Shown here: positions 1 through 6,159 of the stretch, piece after piece
Layout of the letters: the number at the start of each line of letters is the position of its first letter
Position numbering within the stretch: position 1 is the stretch's first letter
Assembly: GCA_026706505.1 (NCBI GenBank)
Contig: JAPOYQ010000829.1
Coordinates: 1 to 9,008, forward strand
Reading direction: 5' to 3'
DNA length: 9,008 bases
DNA from: Gemmatimonadota bacterium
GTDB lineage: Bacteria > Latescibacterota > UBA2968 > UBA8231
The notes under the pieces: generated by a model
The model's database searches: none
Seen by the model: only the letters and a program-made list of their open reading frames with translations
Told to the model about the DNA's origin: nothing
Program-made: the position numbers and the translations under genes

Positions 1-173
1 TGCGTCTCCGGGAAATGCTTTTCCCCTGTCGCCCCATTCTGGTGGCGAAAGGCAATCCCAGCCGCAGCAGTAACATCGACGAATTGGACCTCGGCCTTTG
101 CCGGCAGGTGGAGAAGAACCGCTGCGGCGAGACAGTACCCTCTGCATAAAAACGCATACTTCATTATCACCAT
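1..173 (-). CDS. CRTAC1-like FG-GAP / ASPIC-UnbV family protein, N-terminal part only
   Basis: This is the first 57 codons of a gene that runs off the left edge. I chose the ATG at 173 because an AGGG lies 8 bases upstream; an in-frame GTG at 170 and ATG at 164 are alternatives. The N-terminus is a signal peptide (MVIMKYAFLCRGYCLAAAVLL, with probable cleavage after A-K-A at residue 27), so the product is exported. The mature start reads VQFVDVTAAAGIAFRHQNGA followed by TGEKHFPET. This matches the conserved opening of CRTAC1-like proteins (F-x-D-V-T-x-x-A-G-I-x-F-x-H-x-N-G, then a K-x-x-P-E-T stretch), in which FG-GAP/VCBS repeats and a C-terminal ASPIC/UnbV domain follow. Those later domains lie outside the window and are inferred. 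The gene starts 38 bases after the TPR gene, and such proteins are often adjacent or fused to TPR proteins. The substrate is unknown. Confidence 0.8.
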   Translation of the reverse strand, partial: MVIMKYAFLCRGYCLAAAVLLHLPAKAEVQFVDVTAAAGIAFRHQNGATGEKHFPET

Positions 174-211
174 AGAAAAAACCCTGTGAGCCTATTCCAG
201 CACCTCTGATA

Positions 212-1570
212 TTATTCTGTCAGACGCCGGTATATCTCCAGTTCCGCTTCGCCCTCTGCCTTCCGATCTTGCCCGAGGTAGATCATGCCCAAGCTGTAGT
301 GCGCATCGGCGTGATTGGGCTCTATTTTGATGGTTTTCTGGAAAGCCTGGGTCGCCCGCTGCACATCGCCCATGGCCATGTAGGCGGTCCCTAGGTTGTA
401 GTAGGCCTGGACGTAGCGGGAATCGAGCGCCAGGATTTTCTCGTATTGGCCGATCGCCGCGGCTATTTCCCCTTGTCGGAGGAAGATATTGGCCAAGTTG
501 TTGCGGGCACTTAGGTCGGTGGGATTGATAGCCAGAGCTTGGTGGTATTCCGCCGCCGCCGCTCGGAAATGGCCTAGGCCGGCGTAGAGCACCCCAAGAT
601 TGTAGCGGGCATCTGCATCCTCCGGGTAGAGCGTCAGGATATACCGGTAGCGGCTGATCTCATCGCTCGCTTTTCGCAGGCGCTGGAAAGCGGCCAGCAG
701 CTTTTGGCCCTCCTCAGTCCTTGCCTGTCTAAGGTAGAGCTTCCCAAGCCGGTGATAGGCTTCTTTTTCAAAGGGGTCGGTGGCAAGAGCTTTCTTAAAA
801 GCAGTCTCCGCTTCAGCGGTCTGTCCTTGCTGCAGAAGCACCTGTCCCAGCAAGGTATGAGCATTGGCATATCCCGGATCGTGACGGAGAACGGTTCTGA
901 AGCTCGCCTCGGCCTCTTCAAGGCGCCCTAACTTGGTGTAGATCTGTCCGAGGTGATAGTGCGCATCGACATAGGAGGAATCGAGGGCCACTGTCTGATC
1001 GTACGCCGCAATCGCAGAATCGGAGTGGGCCTGTCGCTCGTAGACTAGTCCTAGATTGTAGTAGACGGCGGCATTCTCCGGTTCGAGCCGAAGCGCCTTG
1101 GTCAAGGCTGAGGCCGCATCGTCATAGCGACCCTGAGCACTGAGGACTATGGCGAGCTTGCGATAGGGAGAAATGTGGTCGGGAGTCAGCGAAATCGCCG
1201 CCTCGTAGGCCGAGGCAGAAAGGTGGTTCTGGCGCTTTCGCATGTACAGGTCGCCCAGCGCAATACGGGCTTCGACATTGTCCGGATAGAGTTGCACAGC
1301 TTGGGCGATGTGCCGAATAGCCAGTTCAAAATCGCCCTGCTTCTGGAGGATGGAACCGGCGAGCAAGAGTGCCTCGAGATGGTTCTGATCCACTGCCAAG
1401 GCTTGCTGGCAAGCTGCGATAGCTTTGATATAGCTGCCGGTTTCGGCCAGACGCTTGGCCTCGGCGTATGCGGCCTCAGCCTGCCCCTGTGACCGCTGGT
1501 CGCCACAGCCGCTGGTGGTGAGGACAGTAAAAAGAGCGAAGTACCAGGCTTTAGATATCAGCTTCTGCAT
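212..1570 (-). CDS. TPR-repeat protein, probable lipoprotein
   Basis: This gene encodes 452 residues from the ATG at 1570. A longer reading from a TTG at 1594 exists, but it would place eight residues (MRTACRRW) ahead of a normal signal peptide and has no ribosome binding site. The N-terminus MQKLISKAWYFALFTVLTTS leads to Gly-Cys22, which looks like a lipobox with an atypical Thr at -3, so lipid anchoring is probable but not certain. From residue 31 to the end there are about 12 consecutive 34-residue TPR units with typical signatures (YYNLGLVYERQ, AHYHLGQIYTKLGRLEEA, ARYNLGVLYAGLG, AYYNLGTAYMAMGD). TPR solenoids bind protein partners, so a scaffold on the periplasmic or outer face of the envelope is likely. 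Unit 8 (residues 269-318) carries a roughly 16-residue insertion, and unit 12 is degenerate. The start overlaps the end of the parvulin gene by 20 bases, and the ASPIC/UnbV-type gene follows, so the three are probably co-translated. The partner is unknown. Confidence 0.9.
   Translation of the reverse strand: MQKLISKAWYFALFTVLTTSGCGDQRSQGQAEAAYAEAKRLAETGSYIKAIAACQQALAVDQNHLEALLLAGSILQKQGDFELAIRHIAQAVQLYPDNVEARIALGDLYMRKRQNHLSASAYEAAISLTPDHISPYRKLAIVLSAQGRYDDAASALTKALRLEPENAAVYYNLGLVYERQAHSDSAIAAYDQTVALDSSYVDAHYHLGQIYTKLGRLEEAEASFRTVLRHDPGYANAHTLLGQVLLQQGQTAEAETAFKKALATDPFEKEAYHRLGKLYLRQARTEEGQKLLAAFQRLRKASDEISRYRYILTLYPEDADARYNLGVLYAGLGHFRAAAAEYHQALAINPTDLSARNNLANIFLRQGEIAAAIGQYEKILALDSRYVQAYYNLGTAYMAMGDVQRATQAFQKTIKIEPNHADAHYSLGMIYLGQDRKAEGEAELEIYRRLTE
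215..1480 (-). repeat. Twelve diverged ~102-base units encoding tandem TPRs
   Basis: The coding sequence is built from about 12 units of 34 codons. The repetition is clear in the protein but strongly diverged in the DNA. Each unit follows the TPR pattern, with a small or aromatic residue and L-G in helix A, and A-x-x-x-Y/F and L-x-x-x-P in or after helix B. The unit at 617-766 is longer by about 16 codons. The divergence argues for an old duplication, not a recent, unstable array. Confidence 0.8.
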
Positions 1571-3209
1571 CCATCTTCTGCAAGCGGTCCTCAAATAGGA
1601 CGATCTTTGAGGCGTACTTCTCTTTTAGGCTGTGAAGTAGGGCGGCGATTAGCTCCTCTTCCTTTTCCTTCTTGAGCCAATATCGCGCTCTCGACGACGC
1701 CTGCTCAAAGGGATCGGGCTGCAAACCGGCCTTCTCCATCACCTTGAATACTGTATAGCCTTCCTCAAGCTGGACGGGACCTTTTAGCTCACCCACCTCC
1801 GCCTTCATCGCCTCGTCGTAGAGGACGCCGTAATTGGTTTTTCCATAGGCGTGCATATGAATGAAGCCTTTGGTTTTCTCGGCTCCACTTCTGATACTAT
1901 AGCGCTCGGCCAAACGCTCCATTTCCTCCCCGTTCAGAATCCGTCTCAAGACCTCCTCGGCCTCTTCCCGGGTTGTGCACAGAATCTCTTGGACGGTGAT
2001 CTGTTCGGGCTTTTTAAAACGATGTAGATGGCTTTCGTAGTAGGAGCGCACCGCTTCGTCGCTCAGGTCGATCCGCTGATCCACCTCCCGCTCTTTTAAA
2101 ATTTCGAGCAGTATAGTCTTTTTTTTGGCCTCCAGCCAAGCGACTACCGATGAGTCCTGATCAATTCCCTGCTGCAGGGCTGCTTTGGACAGGAGTGTGA
2201 CCGGCAAGAGCTCCCGATGGATGAACTCGGCGATGCCGCTGCTATCAAATCGGACCGACCGGAAGTGGCGGACTCTCTGGTAGGTATCGGCGAAATCTTT
2301 CAAGGTCAACTGCCCGCCATCGAAACGACACAGAACCACCTCCTGGTCCGGCTCTGCTAGATCCAGCGTATCCGCGTCAGAGCTCGGAGCCCTTGCCAGC
2401 AGGAAAACAATGCCCTCCTGGTCCAACTCCACCTCGAACTGGGTGGCCAACTCCTCCATCAGCTCTTCGCGGCGGGCCCAAGCGGCTTTGGTAATCTGGA
2501 CCTGGGCATGGATCAAGCTGTAACTAGCGGGGGGAGGACTCTCGGCCACGACCTGGAAGACCTCGTATCCGCCCCCAATCTCGAAGGGGCGGCTGATCTT
2601 TCCTACCGCTAGCTCAAAAACTTCCTCTGCAACCTCCACCGGCATCCCCTGCTCTTCTACGTTTCCACGCCCGTAGAGGGGACCGAGCAGGCCACCTTGG
2701 GAGGCGGTCTCTCGATCAGTAGAACGAAGTTTGGCCACTCCCCCGAATCCTTTTCCCTGTTCAAGCTCTTCCACTACCTTCCGGACGTCCTCCTCGGTCT
2801 CCACCTGGATGCGGGCTAGTTTCAGCATGCGGTTCCACTTGGACTGCTCAAAGCGACGTCGCAACTCCTCTGACGAAAAAGCGCTCTTCTCCTTGACTTC
2901 CCGGCGGAGGATCTCCCTGATCAATTTTTGCTGCCGCTCGTGCTCCCATTTACCCAAGAACTCCGAATCTTGGTCTATGCCCTGCTTCCGGGCCTCGAGC
3001 AACATCAGCTCCATATCGACCATGCTGTCGAGGTGTTCGCGCCACATCTGAACGCCCTGCTCCTCAGAGCGAAGCAGGGCGGGTATATCTGTATTGAACC
3101 GCAGCAGGTCTTCGACCGTAATCTCTACTGTATCGACCCGGGCTACCACATTGTCGTCCGCTGGGTCACTGCAGCCGAACAGCAACAAGAAAAACGCGAC
3201 TAGTGCCAA
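1551..3209 (-). CDS. Tandem-duplicated SurA/PrsA-like parvulin lipoprotein (periplasmic chaperone)
   Basis: The product has 552 residues. The start is TTG at 3209: a strong AGGAGGG lies 8 bases upstream, and a stop codon in the same frame (the TAG of the upstream gene is in another frame; this frame meets TAG within the SD) leaves no earlier start. The N-terminus MALVAFFLLLFGC is a very short lipoprotein signal with Cys13 and no positive charge before the hydrophobic core. The mature protein is two copies of one unit. Unit 1 (about 18-270) and unit 2 (about 288-540) each have a beta-strand segment (VVARVDTVEITVEDL; VVLCRFDGGQLTLKDF), SurA_N-like helices containing the same GIDQDS (77-82 and 348-353), a parvulin-like domain (about 127-222 and 402-492) and a helical tail. 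Parvulin hallmarks are visible (QGGLLGPLYGRG, then VGKISRPFEIGGGYEVFQV; VGELKGPVQLEEGYTVFKV). Both usual histidines are replaced (ARIQ and GYEV; QEIL and GYTV), so chaperone activity is more likely than prolyl isomerisation. By family, it would help fold exported or outer-membrane proteins; clients may be encoded upstream in the same operon. Confidence 0.88.
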   Translation of the reverse strand: MALVAFFLLLFGCSDPADDNVVARVDTVEITVEDLLRFNTDIPALLRSEEQGVQMWREHLDSMVDMELMLLEARKQGIDQDSEFLGKWEHERQQKLIREILRREVKEKSAFSSEELRRRFEQSKWNRMLKLARIQVETEEDVRKVVEELEQGKGFGGVAKLRSTDRETASQGGLLGPLYGRGNVEEQGMPVEVAEEVFELAVGKISRPFEIGGGYEVFQVVAESPPPASYSLIHAQVQITKAAWARREELMEELATQFEVELDQEGIVFLLARAPSSDADTLDLAEPDQEVVLCRFDGGQLTLKDFADTYQRVRHFRSVRFDSSGIAEFIHRELLPVTLLSKAALQQGIDQDSSVVAWLEAKKKTILLEILKEREVDQRIDLSDEAVRSYYESHLHRFKKPEQITVQEILCTTREEAEEVLRRILNGEEMERLAERYSIRSGAEKTKGFIHMHAYGKTNYGVLYDEAMKAEVGELKGPVQLEEGYTVFKVMEKAGLQPDPFEQASSRARYWLKKEKEEELIAALLHSLKEKYASKIVLFEDRLQKMDAEADI

Positions 3210-3216
3210 CGCTCTT

Positions 3217-3223
3217 CCCTCCT
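3217..3223 (-). promoter_or_regulatory. Ribosome binding site deciding the TTG start at 3209
   Basis: The minus strand reads AGGAGGG here, 8 bases (counted from GGAGG) before the TTG. Its first two bases are the last two bases of the TAG stop of the upstream lipoprotein gene. A ribosome ending the upstream gene would be placed over this site, which suggests translational coupling and supports TTG as a true start. Confidence 0.75.
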
Positions 3224-3989
3224 ACTGCCCCGCGACGGGCGGCTCGAGGGCATAGGTGACCTCCCGGGTGAACTGATAGGGGATATCGACTGTCTCTATT
3301 GGCTCGTCCCGGTAGTCAAAGCGCAAGGTCATGTTCGCGATCCGAACCTCGAAATCCTCGACATCGTCGTCCAGCGCGGGAAAAATGACAAACCCGCTTT
3401 TTTCCTGACCACTGAAGATCATATCATCGTTGAAGAGCGTCTTTCGCAGAATGCCCTCTCGCTCCTTGAATGGCTGGTAGGTGTTGCCCGCGTAGGCGAT
3501 AGCATAGGGCCAGTAGTATTCAATCAGGGCGGTGCGGCTGAGCGACTGATAGCGCCGTCCGTTGGGGGCTGTGATCTCAATCAAGGCCGGATCCACGCGC
3601 ACCTTTGGATAGGCGTAATTCTTGATCTTTAGCAGAAAGACCGCAAAACGGGCCGGTGCCTGTTCCTCACCCGACGGCTTCCAGTCGCCGTAGGTATACG
3701 GATTGACTGGAGCTTGGTACGGGTTGTCCCGGTAAAAGCCCGCAGGAGAGGCCGAATGAACTTCAAACTGCCGGTTTAGCATTTCGGCAGTTATAGGTTG
3801 CAGGCTGACCTCCAAGCGGCCCTTGACAAAGGTGATGCTGCGGTCATCGCCGACGTTAAATTCCTCGGTCTGCTGGGTCTCGGCAACGGGTACTATGGGT
3901 CCGGGAAAGTGCCGATAGCCCAATTTGTAGCCGCAACCACCCAACAGCAGGGCTGCTGACGCGATTGCGCTGAGTACAAATGTCCTCAT
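3222..3989 (-). CDS. Envelope lipoprotein of unknown function, Ig-like/DUF4352-like fold suspected
   Basis: The product has 255 residues from the ATG at 3989, which follows GAGGTGAT with good spacing. The frame stays open upstream to 4202, but that part is Gly/Arg-rich antisense-like sequence over the 3' end of the preceding gene and lacks signal features. The N-terminus MRTFVLSAIASAALLLGGC has a charged n-region, a hydrophobic core and a textbook lipobox L-G-G-C with Cys19. The mature part seems all-beta. The segment at about 114-225 (FAVFLLKIKNYAYPKVRVDP, then APNGRRYQSLSR, then SGQEKSGFVIFPAL) has the order seen in DUF4352-like Ig folds: a core strand with K/N, a G-R-R-Y turn, and a late G-x-V/I-F-P strand. 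This resemblance is from memory and untested. The region at 85-100 is rich in Tyr, Pro and Asn. The gene lies 41 bases after the 691-residue surface protein gene and 12 bases before the parvulin gene, so an envelope role beside them is likely. I do not recognise a specific family. Confidence 0.85.
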   Translation of the reverse strand: MRTFVLSAIASAALLLGGCGYKLGYRHFPGPIVPVAETQQTEEFNVGDDRSITFVKGRLEVSLQPITAEMLNRQFEVHSASPAGFYRDNPYQAPVNPYTYGDWKPSGEEQAPARFAVFLLKIKNYAYPKVRVDPALIEITAPNGRRYQSLSRTALIEYYWPYAIAYAGNTYQPFKEREGILRKTLFNDDMIFSGQEKSGFVIFPALDDDVEDFEVRIANMTLRFDYRDEPIETVDIPYQFTREVTYALEPPVAGQ

Positions 3990-3993
3990 CCTA

Positions 3994-4001
3994 ATCACCT
4001 C
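3994..4001 (-). promoter_or_regulatory. Ribosome binding site for the 255-residue lipoprotein gene
   Basis: The minus strand reads GAGGTGAT, an 8-base match to the anti-Shine-Dalgarno end of 16S rRNA, ending 4 bases before ATG 3989; the purine core GAGG is 8 bases away. It decides the start against the 71-codon upstream extension of the open frame. Confidence 0.75.
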
Positions 4002-4030
4002 TTGGCGATATGTTGCGACGATTCTGAGCT

Positions 4031-6106
4031 TCAATAAGCCACACCCACCACCTGCAATTGATCGAAATCCCCTTGATCCGCCCCCACCCGCACCCGCGCC
4101 ACATACACCCCTGGCGGCACCAATGCACCGGCTTCGTCCCGGCCATCCCATTCCACCACCTCCTGCGGGCCAACTCTCTGTACCTCTAGCACCTGCTGCC
4201 ATACCCGCTGTCCCTCTAAGCTGTACATGCCCACCTCCACCTGTGTCCCCCCCAGCACTTGGAACAAAGTAAATCGGATCGACACTACGTCATTGATGCC
4301 ATCCCCCTGCGGTGTAAACACCGACGGCTGCACCTCTAACTGGCGCAGAACAGATCCCAGCGACGACTCGAACGCGACCATGTGCAACTGGTTAGTACCC
4401 ATTTCCTCGCTGACATCTCCGCTCTCCACTTCCTGTGGCAACCCGGCTTGTTCTCGGCGAAATACCTCAGCTCGCAGGACACCCGAGGCGCTGTACAAAG
4501 CCGTCTCCAGCCGCAGGCGCAACCGCTGGTCGCCGTCTGGACTGAGCGGACGTGGCAGGTACAAGGTGAACCCCTGCTCCTCGGGCACCACATCGGCTGG
4601 ATCCACAGTCACCGGCTGCGGCGGATCACCCATCTCCAGACTCAAAAACTCGGCGGCCGAGGGTGCCAATATCCGCACTCCATCAAAACCGGCTTGGCCG
4701 GCGACAAACTCAGCGCCTATTTCGTAGACTAGCTCGGTCGGCTCGCCGACGGGCAGCAGGGCCACTCTGCCTTCGGGTTGTAAATCGTCCACCACGGCCA
4801 CCTCGCCCAGCACCCGCTCGGCCAACAGCGGCGAGGTTTCCACCACCAGCGAGTCGATGCGGGCAAACGATTCCAAGCTCTCGCTGTCTATCTCTACCCG
4901 CAGCGTGATAAAGCGGCCGCGCGGCACCCGGGGCTTTTCGCCGGACTGCTCGAGCGGGGCCGACCAGAAGCTCCAGTTGTCCCGGTCTTCAGTGATTGGT
5001 CCGGCCCAGCCGGCTGCCAGCGGGTCAAAGGGCCAGCGCCGAGGTTTGAGGCGGGAGTAATCGGTGGCGCTCACCTCGGTAGGCTGGCGCAAGTCGTTGT
5101 AGGTGTGGTAGGCCAGCGGCTCGTCGTCTAGGCCGGTGCGCACGGACACCCTGACCTGAGTGGGCGCTTCGGGATCGGGTTGGGGTTCGGACGCGACGGT
5201 GTCCTTGCGCCAAGTGCTGACGCTGAAGTGGACCTGGCCGATGTTGACGGTCTGGCCCAAGTCTATGACCTTGGACTCCCAGCGGACCTCGGGCACGACG
5301 CCGCGGCCGTACACCTCCAACTCGGACACCGCATACCGCGCGAACGCGGTGTTTAGACCCCCTCTACAACATTGCGAGTCTGGAATAAAGCGCAGGCGAA
5401 AGAAGCGCAGGTACTGGCGCGGAAAGGTGACCTCGATCGTGGATTCGAGATTGCCCTCCACCGAGGCTAGCACAGTGTCCAGCGGAATGTAGAACCCTCT
5501 GCACCAGAAGTGATTGGTACACCAAGTGCCGTCTTGCAGCTTTATCGCTACCTCATCGTTGCTAGCGGTCAATTCGTAGCGGGGGAAGAAGTAGTTGGGG
5601 TCGTAGGGTTCTTGGGTGATCGGCTCGGTACCCTCCGGTGGAAGCATTACAAAGCGCTCGGCGGGAATTCGCGTGCCCAGATCGATGGAATAAAACTCGC
5701 CCTCCACCCCCCCCTGGCCACCGGCTGCAGTAAAGCCTGAAGAGGCATAATAGGTGTCGCGGTCCCCATCTACGAATATCAGCGCATCGGCAACTCGGCC
5801 GACCTCGCGGATAGAGCCAATAGCCCGCCAGACATGGGGCATGCCGGGACGATAGTCGAACTCGACCGGCTCGCGGAAGCGGAACCAGGGGCCGATCTGG
5901 GTGACCACGTTCACGTTGGGATCGAGGAAAAGGGGCTGGATCGCTCCTGGGCTAGCGGTCAAATCCACCATCACGTTCAGGGCGGTCTGGTCGGCCCAGG
6001 ACTGGCCGTCTTCACCGCCAAGGCGCAGCTCAATTAGCTGGGTGGCCGACTCGCGAGGGCTAACTAGCAGCCCTAGGGCAACCAGCGCAAAAAAAGCTCC
6101 TCTCAT
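4031..6106 (-). CDS. Secreted surface protein: discoidin-like domain plus C-terminal FlgD/Ig-like module
   Basis: The product has 691 residues from the ATG at 6106, with AAGGAAG upstream. The N-terminus MRGAFFALVALGLLVSPRES is a type I signal peptide, cleaved around residues 20-22, so the protein is exported. Residues about 105-268 resemble an F5/8 type C (discoidin) beta-sandwich: a D-G-D-x-D-T-Y-Y-A-S opening, YSIDLGTRIPAERFVMLPP, FFPRYELTASND, then YLRFFRLRFIP and AVSELEVYGRG. This domain holds four cysteines (196, 202, 246, 247) that could form disulfides. The middle (270-590) looks all-beta, with strands such as VIDLGQTVNIGQVHFSVSTW and RFITLRVEIDSESL, but I cannot assign it. Residues 593-691 are a FlgD/Ig-like or gliding-motility-type C-terminal module: VFTPQGDGIND, a V-E-V-G-M-Y-S-L-E-G strand pair, VEWDGRDEAGALVPPGVYVA, and the ending VVGVAY. 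By family, such modules end secreted proteins and may act in attachment or sorting. It probably binds carbohydrate or another surface ligand; the ligand is unknown. Confidence 0.87.
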   Translation of the reverse strand: MRGAFFALVALGLLVSPRESATQLIELRLGGEDGQSWADQTALNVMVDLTASPGAIQPLFLDPNVNVVTQIGPWFRFREPVEFDYRPGMPHVWRAIGSIREVGRVADALIFVDGDRDTYYASSGFTAAGGQGGVEGEFYSIDLGTRIPAERFVMLPPEGTEPITQEPYDPNYFFPRYELTASNDEVAIKLQDGTWCTNHFWCRGFYIPLDTVLASVEGNLESTIEVTFPRQYLRFFRLRFIPDSQCCRGGLNTAFARYAVSELEVYGRGVVPEVRWESKVIDLGQTVNIGQVHFSVSTWRKDTVASEPQPDPEAPTQVRVSVRTGLDDEPLAYHTYNDLRQPTEVSATDYSRLKPRRWPFDPLAAGWAGPITEDRDNWSFWSAPLEQSGEKPRVPRGRFITLRVEIDSESLESFARIDSLVVETSPLLAERVLGEVAVVDDLQPEGRVALLPVGEPTELVYEIGAEFVAGQAGFDGVRILAPSAAEFLSLEMGDPPQPVTVDPADVVPEEQGFTLYLPRPLSPDGDQRLRLRLETALYSASGVLRAEVFRREQAGLPQEVESGDVSEEMGTNQLHMVAFESSLGSVLRQLEVQPSVFTPQGDGINDVVSIRFTLFQVLGGTQVEVGMYSLEGQRVWQQVLEVQRVGPQEVVEWDGRDEAGALVPPGVYVARVRVGADQGDFDQLQVVGVAY

Positions 6107-6113
6107 AACACAT

Positions 6114-6120
6114 CTTCCTT
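6114..6120 (-). promoter_or_regulatory. Ribosome binding site for the 691-residue surface protein gene
   Basis: The minus strand reads AAGGAAG, with GGA 9 bases before ATG 6106. This is a moderate match, weaker than the sites before the genes starting at 8805, 3989 and 3209. It sits directly after the small hairpin and T-run at 6121-6138. Confidence 0.55.
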
Positions 6121-6138
6121 AAAAGATTGCGCTCAATC
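6121..6138 (-). terminator. Weak hairpin plus T-run in the gap; possible attenuator
   Basis: On the minus strand GATTG-AGCG-CAATC forms a 5-base-pair stem with a 4-base loop, followed at once by TTTT. It lies in the 53-base gap, 21 bases after the stop of the 881-residue gene and just before the next Shine-Dalgarno sequence. The shape is that of an intrinsic terminator, but the stem is short and AT-rich and the T-run is only four bases. At most, partial termination or a small leader structure is expected. It could also be chance. Confidence 0.25.
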
Positions 6139-6159
6139 CATCCTCATAATGTATACATA

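Noticed and set aside
174..221. TCTGA/TCAGA inverted repeat with a T-run after the TPR gene, as a terminator
   Set aside because: The stem is five base pairs with a 10-base loop, and the T-run is over 20 bases beyond the stem, so it does not form an intrinsic terminator.
1571..1594. TTG start at 1594 for the TPR gene
   Set aside because: It would add eight charged residues before a normal signal peptide, has no visible ribosome binding site, and uses a weaker start codon than the ATG at 1570.
3990..4202. A 71-codon upstream extension of the 255-residue lipoprotein frame
   Set aside because: It overlaps the end of the 691-residue gene, is Gly/Arg-rich with no signal features, and the internal ATG at 3989 has a strong ribosome binding site directly followed by a classic lipoprotein signal.
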